Assembly: GCA_002281855.1 (NCBI GenBank)
Contig: NCHQ01000003.1
Coordinates: forward strand, 186,001 to 250,000
Source of the DNA: Rhodospirillales bacterium 24-66-33
Lineage (GTDB): Bacteria > Pseudomonadota > Alphaproteobacteria > Reyranellales > Reyranellaceae
Reading direction: 5' to 3'
DNA: 64,000 nt
Part shown: one piece after another, positions 1 through 8,906 of the stretch
Layout of the letters: each line of letters starts with the position of its first letter
How positions within the stretch are numbered: position 1 is the stretch's first letter
Program-made: the position numbers and the translations under genes
The notes under the pieces: model-generated
The model's input: the letters and a program-made list of their open reading frames with translations, nothing else
Database searches by the model: none
What the model was told of the DNA's origin: nothing

Positions 1-633
1 GTGTACGGCCTCACCAAGGGCCAGTTCTCGGCCACCGCCGACAAGGGCTCGATCAGCAAGAAGGGCGTCTCCAATCCCGATTCGTCGATCGACATGGTAT
101 CGCTGGCCATCCTGATGGGCGCCACCTTCGTCGGCCGCTCCTTCTCGGGCGACAAGCACCAGCTGGTGCCGCTGATCAAGGCGGCGATGGACCACAAGGG
201 CGCGGCCTTCCTCGACGTCATCAGCCCCTGCGTGGCCTTCAACAACCATGCGGGCTCGACCAAGAGCTACGACTATGTGCGCGAGCACAACGAGGCGCTG
301 AACCGCATCGACTTCATCGAGACCCGCGAGGAGATCACCACCTCCTACGATCCCGGCACCACGAAGATCGTGCGGCAGCATGACGGCTCGATCCTGCGCC
401 TGCGCAAGCTCGGCGAGGACTACGATCCGTCCGACAAGGTCGCGGCCGTGAAGCGCGTCCAGGAAGGCCTGCATGCCGGCGAGGTCGTGACCGGCCTGCT
501 CTATGTCGATCCGACCCCGAGCGACCTGCATGCCAACCTCAACACGGTCGACGTGCCGCTGAACACGCTGAACGCCCCGGAGCTTTGCCCCGGCACCTCG
601 GCGCTCGACAAGATCAACGCGAGCCTGCGCTGA
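1..633 (+). CDS. korB: 2-oxoacid:ferredoxin oxidoreductase beta subunit (3' part)
   Basis: The visible 210 residues match the C-terminal part of the thiamine-diphosphate beta subunit of 2-oxoglutarate-type ferredoxin oxidoreductases, which oxidatively decarboxylate 2-oxoacids and reduce ferredoxin. Seen: the YGLTKGQFSAT segment, then the ISPCVAFNNH block, both typical of this subunit. The family is usually about 340 residues, so roughly the first 130 lie before the window. The opening GTG is most likely an internal valine codon (GVYGLTKGQ), not a start. The alpha subunit would be expected just upstream. The stop at 631-633 overlaps or touches the next small frame. Whether the substrate is 2-oxoglutarate or another 2-oxoacid cannot be decided from this fragment. 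Confidence 0.9.
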   Translation: MYGLTKGQFSATADKGSISKKGVSNPDSSIDMVSLAILMGATFVGRSFSGDKHQLVPLIKAAMDHKGAAFLDVISPCVAFNNHAGSTKSYDYVREHNEALNRIDFIETREEITTSYDPGTTKIVRQHDGSILRLRKLGEDYDPSDKVAAVKRVQEGLHAGEVVTGLLYVDPTPSDLHANLNTVDVPLNTLNAPELCPGTSALDKINASLR

Positions 634-869
634 TCCGCTGGCTGGTCGCCCTGCTTGCCGCCCTCGTCGGCGCCTGCGTCGGCGCCGGCCTGATGGCGAT
701 CGGCCTTGCGATCCTTTTCACCGCGATCTGGGGCTCGTTCGAGGGCTCTGCGGCCATGGGCGGCGTGAGTGTCGGACTGCCGCTCGGTGGTCTGCTGGGG
801 TTCGGAATTGCGGCTTGGCTCGTCCTCCATTTCTGGAAGCCCTCGCCCGCCCTTCCACCGAAAGCCTGA
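585..869 (+). CDS. small hydrophobic membrane protein, unknown function
   Basis: A short frame directly behind korB encodes two likely membrane helices: a first run LVALLAALVGACVGAGLMAIG and a second around LLGFGIAAWLVLHF, with a short proline-rich tail. The start is uncertain. A TTG at 585 would overlap korB by 49 bases and has a weak CGGAG ahead of it, while a CTG at 630 would give a 4-base overlap (CTGA). No motif points to a function. It may be co-translated with korB. Confidence 0.5.
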   Translation: MPRHLGARQDQREPALIRWLVALLAALVGACVGAGLMAIGLAILFTAIWGSFEGSAAMGGVSVGLPLGGLLGFGIAAWLVLHFWKPSPALPPKA

Positions 870-887
870 CGAGCGTGCCATAGAGCT

Positions 888-914
888 TTCCGACGGAGAT
901 TTGAATCGTCGGAA
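888..914. terminator. hairpin between convergent genes
   Basis: TTCCGACG and CGTCGGAA form a perfect 8-bp stem with an 11-base loop. It lies between the ends of two convergent genes (869 and 941), so it could stop transcription from both sides. There is no strong T-run on either strand, so it is only a terminator candidate. Confidence 0.4.
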
Positions 915-940
915 TGTTGAGGGGCGCGCAGCACTAGCCT

Positions 941-1426
941 CTAGAGGTCGACCCGCTCCTCGGCGACCGACTTGCGTGTCTCCATGTTGAAGCGGCCGGC
1001 ATAGATCGGGCGCTCCGCCGTCGTCGGCCCGGGATACTGCACGATCAGGATCTCGCCGCCGGTCTCGGTCCTGAACTCGCCCTCGAAATGCGGGTCGGGG
1101 TGATAGAGCATCGTGCCCGGCGTGCAGGTGCGGCCGTCGATCACGAAGTCGCCCTTCAGCACCAGCCAGACCTGGGCAAAGCCGTGATAGTGCTCGGGAT
1201 GATGAGCGCCCGGCTCAAGCCGCAGGATTCCGGCGTTGGGCTGCGTCGGGTCTTCGGGGTTCGGATGGAACAGCATCTTGCCGGTCTCGCCCGGCCAGCG
1301 GATCGTTTCCCAGTCGACCTCGTCGAGATGGCGCACCTGGTAGGGCTTGTGATCGCGCCGGGAGGCTTCGCGTGTGGTGGCCAGGCCTGCATTGGCCGCC
1401 GCCGTATCGGGAACATGCTTGCTCAT
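941..1426 (-). CDS. cupin-domain protein
   Basis: A 161-residue protein with one cupin barrel. The core LEPGAHHPEHYHGFAQVW carries the closely spaced histidines that bind metal in cupin motif 1, and a second block around MLYHPDPHFEGEF follows. The start ATG at 1426 is chosen because AGGAGG lies just upstream and because it overlaps the stop of the XRE-cupin regulator gene (ATGA, 1423-1426). The two are therefore translationally coupled. This pairing suggests the enzyme acts on a compound sensed by the regulator's own cupin domain. Reaction and substrate are unknown. A dioxygenase or isomerase role is possible but not supported by specific residues. Confidence 0.75.
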   Translation of the reverse strand: MSKHVPDTAAANAGLATTREASRRDHKPYQVRHLDEVDWETIRWPGETGKMLFHPNPEDPTQPNAGILRLEPGAHHPEHYHGFAQVWLVLKGDFVIDGRTCTPGTMLYHPDPHFEGEFRTETGGEILIVQYPGPTTAERPIYAGRFNMETRKSVAEERVDL

Positions 1427-2088
1427 GGCTGGCTTTCCTCCTTTTGTTTTTCTTCCTTGAGTTTCGCCGACGAGAGCCGCCACCAGTCCGGCACCTCGGC
1501 CGCATCCGCGGGCTTTGCCACCGACATCAAAACCTGGGCCTGCCCGCGACCGGCATTCTCGGCGCGATGCGGCTGTTGCGAATCGATCAGGATGCCGTCG
1601 CCCGCCTTCAGCAGGTGCTGTTCGTCGCCGACATGGAACAGCACTTCACCCGACAGCACGTAGCAATGCTCCTGGCCGGGATGGGATACCGTCGCCTCCA
1701 TGCCTTTGGCGCGCGGGAAGACCAGATGAAACACTTCCATGCGATCGAGCGGCGCGCCGCCGCCGAGATGGCGCCAGCGATAGCCCGTCGCCGCCACTTC
1801 CTGCAGTGCGCCCTCGCCGGCCCTGTGCACGGCAACCATCGTCTTGGCCGGCGCCGCATCGCTGGGAAAGAGTTCGTGTAACCCCAGCCCCAGCGTATCG
1901 GCGAGCTGGATCAGATTGGCGATCGAGGCGGCCGCCTGCCCGCGTTCGAGCTTCGACAGGAAGCCCTCGGAGACCCCGGCCCGGCCGGCCACATGGGCGA
2001 GCGTGAGGCCGGCCCCGGTCCGCGCGGCCCGCAGGCGGTGCCCGATGTCACGGGTGGTTTCGGCGATGCGTTCGGGTGATCTGCTCAT
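1423..2088 (-). CDS. XRE-family regulator with C-terminal cupin domain
   Basis: A 221-residue regulator. Residues ~10-66 form an XRE helix-turn-helix (RLRAARTGAGLTLAHVAGRAGVS, then FLSKLERG), and residues ~100-185 a cupin_2 sensor barrel (HPGQEHCYVLSGEVLFHVGD). Such fusions usually bind a small effector in the cupin and control adjacent metabolic genes. The ATG at 2088 sits behind AGAGGGGA. An in-frame extension to 2241 exists but adds sequence before the HTH that is not family-like. It overlaps the downstream cupin gene by 4 bases. Neither the effector nor a clear operator can be read from the sequence. Confidence 0.85.
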   Translation of the reverse strand: MSRSPERIAETTRDIGHRLRAARTGAGLTLAHVAGRAGVSEGFLSKLERGQAAASIANLIQLADTLGLGLHELFPSDAAPAKTMVAVHRAGEGALQEVAATGYRWRHLGGGAPLDRMEVFHLVFPRAKGMEATVSHPGQEHCYVLSGEVLFHVGDEQHLLKAGDGILIDSQQPHRAENAGRGQAQVLMSVAKPADAAEVPDWWRLSSAKLKEEKQKEESQP

Positions 2089-2171
2089 TCCCCTCTGATG
2101 GACCGGACTTTCACTCCAGGCAAGTTCTCTTTCTTCACCGACATGGAGGGGAATGACGCAGAGAGCCCTCG

Positions 2172-3887
2172 TCAGGTCACGACGTTCAGGGTTCCCGTCT
2201 CGCCGGGCGCACGCTTCAGGTCGAGACGCGTCTCGTGCCACTGGCGCAGCGACGGCCGGTGACCGATCGAGACGACCGTCGCCTGCGGCAGCCGCTCCTT
2301 CAGCACGCTGTAGACCGCCGCCTCGTTGGCCTCGTCGAGCGAGGCCGTGGCCTCGTCGAGGAACAGCCAGTCGGGCTTGAAGACCAAGGCCCGCGCGATG
2401 GCCAGACGCTGCTGCTCGCCGCCCGACAGGATGTTGCTCCAGTGCGCCTCCTCGTCGAGACGGCCGGCCAAGTGACCGAGCCGGGCCGCCTCCAGCGCCC
2501 GCACGATCTCGGCATCGTTCGCCGTGGAGTATTCGTCCGGGTACTTCACGGCGTCGCGCAAGGTGGCGATCGGGATGTAGGGTTTCTGCGGCAGGAACAG
2601 CACCCGCGCCCCGGCGGGCATCAGCACCCGCCCGTGCCCGAATGGCCAGATACCGGCCAGCGCGCGGAACAACGTGCTCTTGCCCGAACCGCTCGAGCCG
2701 GAGATCAGCGTCCAGGAGCCCTTCGGCAGGGTGAGGTCCAGGTCCTTGAGCAGAGTCTGGCCCGTGGGTAAGGCGAGATCGAGTCCGCTCGTTGCAACAT
2801 CGGCACGGCCGCTTTCGGGAGAGACGGTGATGTTCTCCGGCGGCTTCTCCTCGATGGCGATCTGCAGGCCCTTCAGGCGGTCCATCACGGCGCGCAGCTC
2901 GGCAACGTTGGTATAGTTGTCGATGAAGAAAGACAGCGCCGACTGGACCTGCCCGAAAGCCTGTGCGGTCTGCATGACGATACCCAGCGTGATCGCACCG
3001 GCAAAGAAGCGCGGCGCCGTCACGATGTAGGGGAAGATGATCGCGAGCTGGCCGTAGCCGATCTGGTAGAAGACGAGCTGCATCTCTGTCACCAGCACGC
3101 GCCAGGCATTGTTGAATACGTCGGTGAACTTCTCCTCGAGCACCGCGTTCTCGCGCGGCTCACCGCGATAGAGCGCGATGCCTTCGGCATTCTCGCGCAC
3201 CCGCATCAGGCCGAAGCGGAAGTTCGCCTCGTAGCGCTGCTGCAGGAAGTTGAGCGGGATCAGTCGCCGGCCGACCATGTTGGCCAGCCAGGTGCCGAGG
3301 AAGGCGTAGATCAGCGCCGCCCAGACCATGTAGCCGGGGATCACCACGTCGAGGCCGATGAACGACAGCGACATCGGTCCTGACAACTGCCAGAGGATGA
3401 ACAGGAAGGAGATCAGAGTCGCCACCGCGCTGATCAGCCCCAGCAGCAGGGTCATCGTGTAGAAGCCCAGCAGGCGCAGATCCTCGGAGATGCGCTGGTC
3501 GGCGTTGTCGACCTTGCGCTCGAGTTCGATCCGGTAATAGCCGCGCCCGTCGAGCCAGTGCGAGAGGTAGTGGCCCGTCAGCCACCGCCGCCACCGGAGG
3601 CGCAGGTACGGGCTGACCAGCCCGCGTGCCACGCCGAAGGCGATGGCGAGCGCCGCGATCCAGCCGAAATTGATCATTTCGGTCCAGAACGCGGCCTCGT
3701 CCTTGTTCTGCAGGCTGTCGTAGAAGCGCCGGTTCCATTCGCTGAAGGCGACGTTGACCGTCACACTCGCCAGGGTGAGCCCAATCGCGCCCACGAGCAG
3801 GACGATGGCGATCCAGCGCTCCTCCGAGCGGAAATACGGAACGACCAGCCGCCACCAGTCGCCCAGGTAGGAACTCACGCTCTTCAT
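2172..3887 (-). CDS. ABC transporter, fused permease-ATPase, BacA/YddA type
   Basis: A 571-residue half-transporter. Residues ~1-340 are an ABC_membrane_2 (SbmA/BacA-like) domain with hydrophobic segments near 24-48, 72-90, 141-166 and 182-200, and the family block DNADQRISEDLRLL. Residues ~365-571 are an ABC ATPase with Walker A GSSGSGKST (~397-405), Q-loop LPQKPY, signature LSGGEQQR, Walker B WLFLDEATASLDE and H-loop GHRPS. Homologues such as YddA, BclA and the mycobacterial B12/peptide porters handle peptides or cobalamin; the substrate here is unknown. The ATG at 3887 follows AAAGGA. It diverges from rsmB with about 80 bases between. Confidence 0.88.
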   Translation of the reverse strand: MKSVSSYLGDWWRLVVPYFRSEERWIAIVLLVGAIGLTLASVTVNVAFSEWNRRFYDSLQNKDEAAFWTEMINFGWIAALAIAFGVARGLVSPYLRLRWRRWLTGHYLSHWLDGRGYYRIELERKVDNADQRISEDLRLLGFYTMTLLLGLISAVATLISFLFILWQLSGPMSLSFIGLDVVIPGYMVWAALIYAFLGTWLANMVGRRLIPLNFLQQRYEANFRFGLMRVRENAEGIALYRGEPRENAVLEEKFTDVFNNAWRVLVTEMQLVFYQIGYGQLAIIFPYIVTAPRFFAGAITLGIVMQTAQAFGQVQSALSFFIDNYTNVAELRAVMDRLKGLQIAIEEKPPENITVSPESGRADVATSGLDLALPTGQTLLKDLDLTLPKGSWTLISGSSGSGKSTLFRALAGIWPFGHGRVLMPAGARVLFLPQKPYIPIATLRDAVKYPDEYSTANDAEIVRALEAARLGHLAGRLDEEAHWSNILSGGEQQRLAIARALVFKPDWLFLDEATASLDEANEAAVYSVLKERLPQATVVSIGHRPSLRQWHETRLDLKRAPGETGTLNVVT

Positions 3888-3968
3888 GCAGGAAATCCTT
3901 TCGGGCGGCACACTGCCGAGACAGGGCGACGATGACAACGGCGCGCGCGGCGGCTATAGCGCCGCACG

Positions 3969-5261
3969 ATGGATGCCACCCCTCTCGCTTCCCGCCGTGC
4001 CGCAGTCGATGTGCTGATGGCCTGTCTCGACAAGGGCCAGCCGCTCGACGACGCGCTGGCCGGCCATCGCGGCTTCACCGCCCTCGATCCGCGCGACCGC
4101 GCCTTCGTCCGCCTGCTGCTGGCCACCACCGTGCGCCATCTGGGCGAGATCGAGGGGGTGCTGTCGGGCCTGATCACCAAGCCCCTGGATGGCGCGAACG
4201 CCGTCGGCCGCCAGGTGCTGCGCCTGGGCGCCGCCCAGCTGATGTTCCTGGGCACCCCGCCGCACGCCGCGGTCGATACCTCGGTGCGCCTGGTCGAGGA
4301 TGCCGGCCTGCATCACCTGAAGGGCCTGATCAACGCCGTGCTGCGCCGGATTTCGCGCGACGGCGACGCCCTGCTGGTGGATCGCGATCCTACCCGCCTC
4401 AACACACCGCGCTGGCTATGGGAAAGCTGGATCCACGCCTATGGCGAGGACACGACGCGCGCCATCGCGTCGGCGCACCTGCACGAGGCGCCGCTCGATC
4501 TCACCGTCCGCCGCGATGCCGATTTCTGGGCCGGCCAGCTCGAAGCTGAAAAGCTCCCGACCGGCACGCTGCGGCGCAAGGGCGGCGGCCACATCGCCGA
4601 GCTGCCGGGCTTTGCCGAGGGCACCTGGTGGGTTCAGGACGCCGCCGCCGCCCTGCCCGTGCGGCTGCTGGGCGACGTCACCGACAAGCGGGTCGCCGAT
4701 CTCTGCGCTGCGCCGGGCGGCAAGACGATGCAGCTCTGCGCCGCGGGCGCCCAGGTGACGGCGGTCGACATCTCCGCCCGCCGCATGACGCGCCTCGGCG
4801 AGAATCTCGCGCGCGCCGGCCTCTCGGCCAATCTCGTGACGGCCGATGCCAGCAAGTGGACGCCCGAGGAGAAGTTCGACGCCATCCTGCTCGATGCGCC
4901 GTGCTCGGGCACCGGCACCCTGCGCCGCCACCCCGACATCGCCTGGCTGAAGGACGAGGAGGACGTGGCGCGGCTGACGGTCACGCAGGACCGCCTGCTG
5001 GTGCGCGCCCTCGACATGCTGAAGCCCGGCGGCACCCTGGTCTACGCCGTTTGCTCGCTGCAGGAGGACGAAGGCGTCGAGCGGATCAACGGCATCCTCG
5101 TCCGCAATCCTCATGTGAAGCGCGTGCGCGTCACGCCGGCGGAACTACCCGGCCTGGAAGACGCCATCACCCCGCGCGGCGACGTCCGCACCTACCCCTT
5201 CATGTGGGCCGACCGCGGCGGCCTCGACGGGTTCTATATGGCTCGGCTAACCACGAACTGA
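3969..5261 (+). CDS. rsmB: 16S rRNA (cytosine-967-C5)-methyltransferase
   Basis: A 430-residue SAM-dependent RNA m5C methyltransferase. The N-terminal ~140 residues are a NusB-like RNA-binding domain (DALAGHRGFTALDPRDRAFVRLLL). The Rossmann methyltransferase follows, with SAM motif I VADLCAAPGGKT, motif IV DAPCSGTGTLRRHPD and motif VI YAVCSLQEDEG. The two motif cysteines are the release and catalytic thiols known for RsmB/RsmF. It methylates C967 in the small-subunit rRNA. No Shine-Dalgarno sequence is evident before the ATG, but GGCTATAGC just upstream could be a -10 element giving a very short leader. Length fits the family. Confidence 0.93.
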   Translation: MDATPLASRRAAVDVLMACLDKGQPLDDALAGHRGFTALDPRDRAFVRLLLATTVRHLGEIEGVLSGLITKPLDGANAVGRQVLRLGAAQLMFLGTPPHAAVDTSVRLVEDAGLHHLKGLINAVLRRISRDGDALLVDRDPTRLNTPRWLWESWIHAYGEDTTRAIASAHLHEAPLDLTVRRDADFWAGQLEAEKLPTGTLRRKGGGHIAELPGFAEGTWWVQDAAAALPVRLLGDVTDKRVADLCAAPGGKTMQLCAAGAQVTAVDISARRMTRLGENLARAGLSANLVTADASKWTPEEKFDAILLDAPCSGTGTLRRHPDIAWLKDEEDVARLTVTQDRLLVRALDMLKPGGTLVYAVCSLQEDEGVERINGILVRNPHVKRVRVTPAELPGLEDAITPRGDVRTYPFMWADRGGLDGFYMARLTTN

Positions 5262-5283
5262 GACAACCGTAGCCGTCCACTAC

Positions 5284-5571
5284 ATGCCAAGACCGCACTC
5301 CCGCACACCACTTACTCCACCGGCCCCGCCGAAGGAGAATCTGACGGGCTGGCGTGTCTTGTCGGGAGTCTTCGGTGGCCTGCTCATACTGGTCGGCATC
5401 ATCGTTGCGCTATTCATCTCGATACCCTTGTGGATGATGGGCGGCACGTCAGGCGGGATGGGGTTGGCCCTGGTCGTTTCGTTGCCGTTTGTGATCCTGG
5501 GCGTCTTAGTCGGGAGCGGAGCATTCATATCGCGCCGATCCAGATTCGATCGGCGCCATCGGGACAAATAA
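5284..5571 (+). CDS. small two-helix membrane protein, unknown
   Basis: A 95-residue frame with a proline-rich N-terminus, two strong membrane segments (about 22-49, LLILVGIIVALFISIPLW, and 60-83, LALVVSLPFVILGVLVGS) and an Arg-rich tail. The local DNA is less GC-rich than its neighbours and no good ribosome-binding site precedes the ATG, so it could be a recent or weakly expressed gene. It lies 22 bases after rsmB on the same strand and converges with the amidohydrolase gene. Function unknown. Confidence 0.5.
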   Translation: MPRPHSRTPLTPPAPPKENLTGWRVLSGVFGGLLILVGIIVALFISIPLWMMGGTSGGMGLALVVSLPFVILGVLVGSGAFISRRSRFDRRHRDK

Positions 5572-5579
5572 GGAAGAAG

Positions 5580-7121
5580 TCACACCCGTGAACTCGGGCT
5601 GTAGAACGGCTGGTGCTTCGAGGGGTCCATGTAGTTCTCGTAGAACTTGCGGGCGTGCGGCAGCAGCGCGACCGAGAGCTTGCGGCGCTCGACCTCGTCG
5701 TCGGCCAGGGCCTTGCTGAGGTCGTCGTGCAGCGCCTTCAGGGCGGCGGTCTTGTCGACCTTGGTGAACAGCCCGTCCTTGTAGATCACCTCGCCGTCGC
5801 ACATCGTCATGGTGACGGCCTGCTGCTTGGCACGCTGCACGACGGCATCGAGTGTCGGGGTCATCTCGTCGAGATAGGGATAGGCCACGCTGTCCCAGTC
5901 GATCAGCACCATGTCAGCGGCCTTGCCGACCTCCAGCGTGCCGAGGCTCTCGCCGAACGGCGTCGTCTTCGCGCCGCCGACCGTCGCCATGCGCAGCACC
6001 TGCGCCATCGTCGGCACGTCGGCCTCGACCATGCCCGGCACGCGATGCGCGCGCAGGACCAGCTTCAGTTCCTGCAGCATGTCGCGGTCGTCGTTGATGC
6101 CGGCCTCGTCGAGCCCGATCGCGGTGTTGATGCCCTTCTTCTCGAAGTGATTGAGCGCGGCCACGCCGGAGCGCAGGCGGAAGTTGGACGAGCAATTGTG
6201 GCAGACGCAGCCCTTGGCTTCGGCCAGCCGGTCGATGTCCTTCTCGTTCAGCCAGACGCCGTGGCCGAGGGTCAGCCGCTCGTTCACCATGCCGAAGCGG
6301 TCGATGTATTCGAGCGCCGTGCAGTTGCCGCGCCGCCAGGCATATTCCTTCTGGTAGGCCGTCTCCAGCAGGTGCATGTGCATCGGCACGTTGTACTTGG
6401 CCGAGGCGTCGCTCAGCTTGGTGAGCGCCGGGTCCGAGCACCAGTGCAGGTTGGCCGGCGCCAGCTGGATCTTCACCCGGCGCTTGTTGTGATGCTGCGA
6501 ATGGAAGGACTTGAACATGTCCATCGCATCGTCGAGGCCCATCTTGAAGCGGTCGAACCAGCGCTGCATCGGGCCCTGCAGCTCCTTCGGCAGACTGCGC
6601 ACGAACTCCTCGTCGGCCTGGTAGACGAGACGGTTCTGGTCGCGCACGGCGTAGCAGTAGCTGACCCGCATGCCGACATCTTCATAGGCCTTGATGGTGT
6701 CGTTGGCGCGCTTCTCGACGTCAGGCAGGGTGCCCGGCATCCAGCCCTGGATATGCTGCACCGTGGTGATGCCCGAGCCGATCATCTCGAAGGCCGAGTA
6801 GAGTGTGTCGAGATAGAGGTCGACGTTGCGGATCACCATGCGGGTGATGAACCACAGTTCCAGCGGCATGTCGGGGGAGCCGAGCTGGACCGGCGTCAGC
6901 CCGACATGGTGATGGCCGTTCACGAAGCCCGGCAGCAGGATCTCCTTGCCGGTGCCGATCACCGGCACGGTCGGGTGCTTGGCGTGCAGATCGTCGTAGG
7001 TGCCGACCTCGACGATGACACCGTCCTCCTGCAGGACGGCACCGTCCTTGATCTCGTTCCAGGTGAAACGGTCCTTGGTGCCCGTGATGGCGGCGCGGCT
7101 ACGGATCAGGCTGGTGGCCAT
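5580..7121 (-). CDS. TRZ/ATZ-type (COG0402) amidohydrolase/deaminase
   Basis: A 513-residue metal-dependent hydrolase of the amidohydrolase superfamily group that holds SAH/guanine deaminases and the s-triazine hydrolases TrzA/AtzA. Seen: GFVNGHHHVGL (first metal histidines), the mid-protein MHMHLLET (His and Glu), LTLGHGVWL (His), NCSSNFRLRSG and IGLDEAGIND (catalytic Asp and ND block). It should hydrolyse a C-N bond on a ring, in many relatives a deamination. The ATG at 7121 follows AAAGGAG. It is the last gene of an operon with an ABC importer, and the ATPase gene ends 32 bases upstream of this start. The likely substrate is therefore whatever that importer brings in, perhaps a purine, pyrimidine or triazine-like base. 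Substrate not assignable. Confidence 0.82.
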   Translation of the reverse strand: MATSLIRSRAAITGTKDRFTWNEIKDGAVLQEDGVIVEVGTYDDLHAKHPTVPVIGTGKEILLPGFVNGHHHVGLTPVQLGSPDMPLELWFITRMVIRNVDLYLDTLYSAFEMIGSGITTVQHIQGWMPGTLPDVEKRANDTIKAYEDVGMRVSYCYAVRDQNRLVYQADEEFVRSLPKELQGPMQRWFDRFKMGLDDAMDMFKSFHSQHHNKRRVKIQLAPANLHWCSDPALTKLSDASAKYNVPMHMHLLETAYQKEYAWRRGNCTALEYIDRFGMVNERLTLGHGVWLNEKDIDRLAEAKGCVCHNCSSNFRLRSGVAALNHFEKKGINTAIGLDEAGINDDRDMLQELKLVLRAHRVPGMVEADVPTMAQVLRMATVGGAKTTPFGESLGTLEVGKAADMVLIDWDSVAYPYLDEMTPTLDAVVQRAKQQAVTMTMCDGEVIYKDGLFTKVDKTAALKALHDDLSKALADDEVERRKLSVALLPHARKFYENYMDPSKHQPFYSPSSRV

Positions 7122-7153
7122 ATCGGCTTCTCCTTTGTCTGTGGTTTTCTGAA

Positions 7154-7981
7154 TCAGGCGGTGACGGCGAGCGCTTCCTGCTCGGCGAAGGCGCGGTCGA
7201 CCTCGTCGCGCAGCAGGTCGGTGAGCTGGATGCGGAGATCCTCCGCCTGGCGCGAGAACAAATTGCGCGGCCGCGGCAGGTCGATGGGCACGATGGTCTT
7301 GATGCGGCCCGGCCGCGAGGTGAAGACCACGACGCGGTCGGCCAGCGCCACCGCCTCGTCGATATGGTGGGTGACGAACAGGACCGAGGCGCCCGAATCG
7401 CGCCAGACGTCGAGCAGGAAGTCCTGCATGCGGGCGCGCGTCTGGACGTCCAACGCAGCGAACGGCTCGTCCATCAGCAGGACCTTGGGGCGCATGGCGA
7501 GCGCCCGGGCCACGGCGACCCGCTGGCGCATGCCGCCCGACAGCTCGTCCGGCCGCTTGTCCATCGCTGCCTTCAGGCCGACCCGCTGCAGGGCTTCCGC
7601 CGCGACGGTGCGCCGTTCCTCCTTGCTCGCGCCGCGGATCGACAGGCCGAAGCTCACATTTTCCCACACGGTCAGCCACGGAAAGAGCGACGTTTCCTGG
7701 AAGATCAGGCTGCGCTGCGGCGACGGCGTCTCCACCAGGTCGCCGAACGACCAGAGCTGGCCTTCGGTCGCGTCCTCGAGGCCGGCGATCAGGTAGAGCA
7801 AGGTGCTCTTGCCGCAGCCCGAGGGGCCGAGAAAGACCACGAATTCGCCCGGCGCGACGTCGAGGTCGATGTCGGTCAGGGCATTGTGGGCGCGCTTCGT
7901 GCCGGCCGCCCAGGTCTTGCCGACGCCGCGGCAGACCACAGCATCCTTGGACGAAAAAGTCGGCGGTGCGTCAAAGGCCAC
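7154..7981 (-). CDS. ABC importer ATPase (TauB/SsuB type)
   Basis: A 275-residue ATP-binding subunit. Walker A LGPSGCGKST, Q-loop FQETSLFPW, signature [15 protein letters not shown], Walker B LLMDEPFAALD and switch histidine FVTHHIDEA are all present. The sequence style, including the tail SRPGRIKTIVPIDLPRPRN, is that of the nitrate/taurine/sulfonate importer group. It overlaps the permease gene by 11 bases, so the two are translationally coupled. It is expected on the cytoplasmic face, powering the permease encoded just upstream. Confidence 0.9.
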   Translation of the reverse strand: MAFDAPPTFSSKDAVVCRGVGKTWAAGTKRAHNALTDIDLDVAPGEFVVFLGPSGCGKSTLLYLIAGLEDATEGQLWSFGDLVETPSPQRSLIFQETSLFPWLTVWENVSFGLSIRGASKEERRTVAAEALQRVGLKAAMDKRPDELSGGMRQRVAVARALAMRPKVLLMDEPFAALDVQTRARMQDFLLDVWRDSGASVLFVTHHIDEAVALADRVVVFTSRPGRIKTIVPIDLPRPRNLFSRQAEDLRIQLTDLLRDEVDRAFAEQEALAVTA

Positions 7982-8906
7982 GCAGCTTCTCCTTGGTGTC
8001 GGGCAGCCAGTAGAGGATACGCCGCTGGGCCTGGCGCAACAGCCAGTCGAAGGCGAAGCCCAGCACGCCGATCACGGCGATGGTGAAGAAGACCAGCGAC
8101 GGATTGAAGGTGTTGCGCGCCAGCATGATGACCTGGCCCATGCCGTAGCCGACGCCCGTCGACTCCGCGACCAGCACCACCATCCAGGCGCCGAACAGGT
8201 TGAGCCGCAGCACCTGCAGCATGCCGGGCAGGATCGCCGGCACGATGACCCGCCCGTAGATCTGCCGCTTCGACGCGCCCATCGTGCGCGCGACGTTGAT
8301 GAAATTGGGGCTGACGCCGTCGATCTGGGCGACCGTGGCCAGCACCATGTGGAAGAACAGCGCTACCACGACCATGAAGATGGCAGGCGCATTGCCGATG
8401 CCGAACAGGAAGATGGCGACCGGCAGCCAGGCAATGGGCGACACCGGCGACAGCAGCGTGATGGTCGGCAGCACGAGCTTGTCGAAGAAATGGTGGTAGC
8501 GAATGAGGACACCCATCCCGATCGCCAGCACCGAGGCCATCGCCAGGCCAATGAAGACGCGGGCCGTCGTGGCCCCCACCGTGATCATCACCGATTCGAA
8601 GGCCGAGGGACCGGCATTCATCGCCTGCCCGACCTGCCAGCGCGTGGCGGTGTTGAAGAACTTGCCCTGCTCCGCGAGGTTGCCGAGGAAGATGTGCGGC
8701 GGCGGCAGCAACTTCGGATCGGCCCAGCCGAAGAACCAGCACAGTTCCCAGATGCCGGCGAACAGGCTGATGGACAGGATGGTCCACCAGGCCTTGGTCA
8801 ACCATTCGAGGTTGACCATGCCGGTGTAGAAGCGCGAGACCGCCGCCGGGCGGGATGTCCCGGCGGCGGCGCCCGACGCTTCGCTGTCGCGAGTGACGAC
8901 AGCCAT
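7971..8906 (-). CDS. ABC importer permease (TauC/SsuC type)
   Basis: A 311-residue inner-membrane permease of the BPD_transp_1 family with about six to seven hydrophobic segments. The EAA-loop-like region ARTMGASKRQIYGRVIVPAILPGM contacts the ATPase. The ATG at 8906 overlaps the TGA of the binding-protein gene by one base (TGATG), a tight translational coupling. It forms the membrane channel for the substrate delivered by the NMT1-like binding protein. The N-terminal ~35 residues, rich in Ala/Ser, are longer than in typical SsuC. Confidence 0.88.
   Translation of the reverse strand: MAVVTRDSEASGAAAGTSRPAAVSRFYTGMVNLEWLTKAWWTILSISLFAGIWELCWFFGWADPKLLPPPHIFLGNLAEQGKFFNTATRWQVGQAMNAGPSAFESVMITVGATTARVFIGLAMASVLAIGMGVLIRYHHFFDKLVLPTITLLSPVSPIAWLPVAIFLFGIGNAPAIFMVVVALFFHMVLATVAQIDGVSPNFINVARTMGASKRQIYGRVIVPAILPGMLQVLRLNLFGAWMVVLVAESTGVGYGMGQVIMLARNTFNPSLVFFTIAVIGVLGFAFDWLLRQAQRRILYWLPDTKEKLRGL

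Noticed and set aside
5613..7796. Long plus-strand open frame (727 codons) across the amidohydrolase and ATPase genes
   Set aside because: The protein is rich in His, Arg and Asp without domains and is antisense to two clear genes. It is a product of high GC and absent stop codons.
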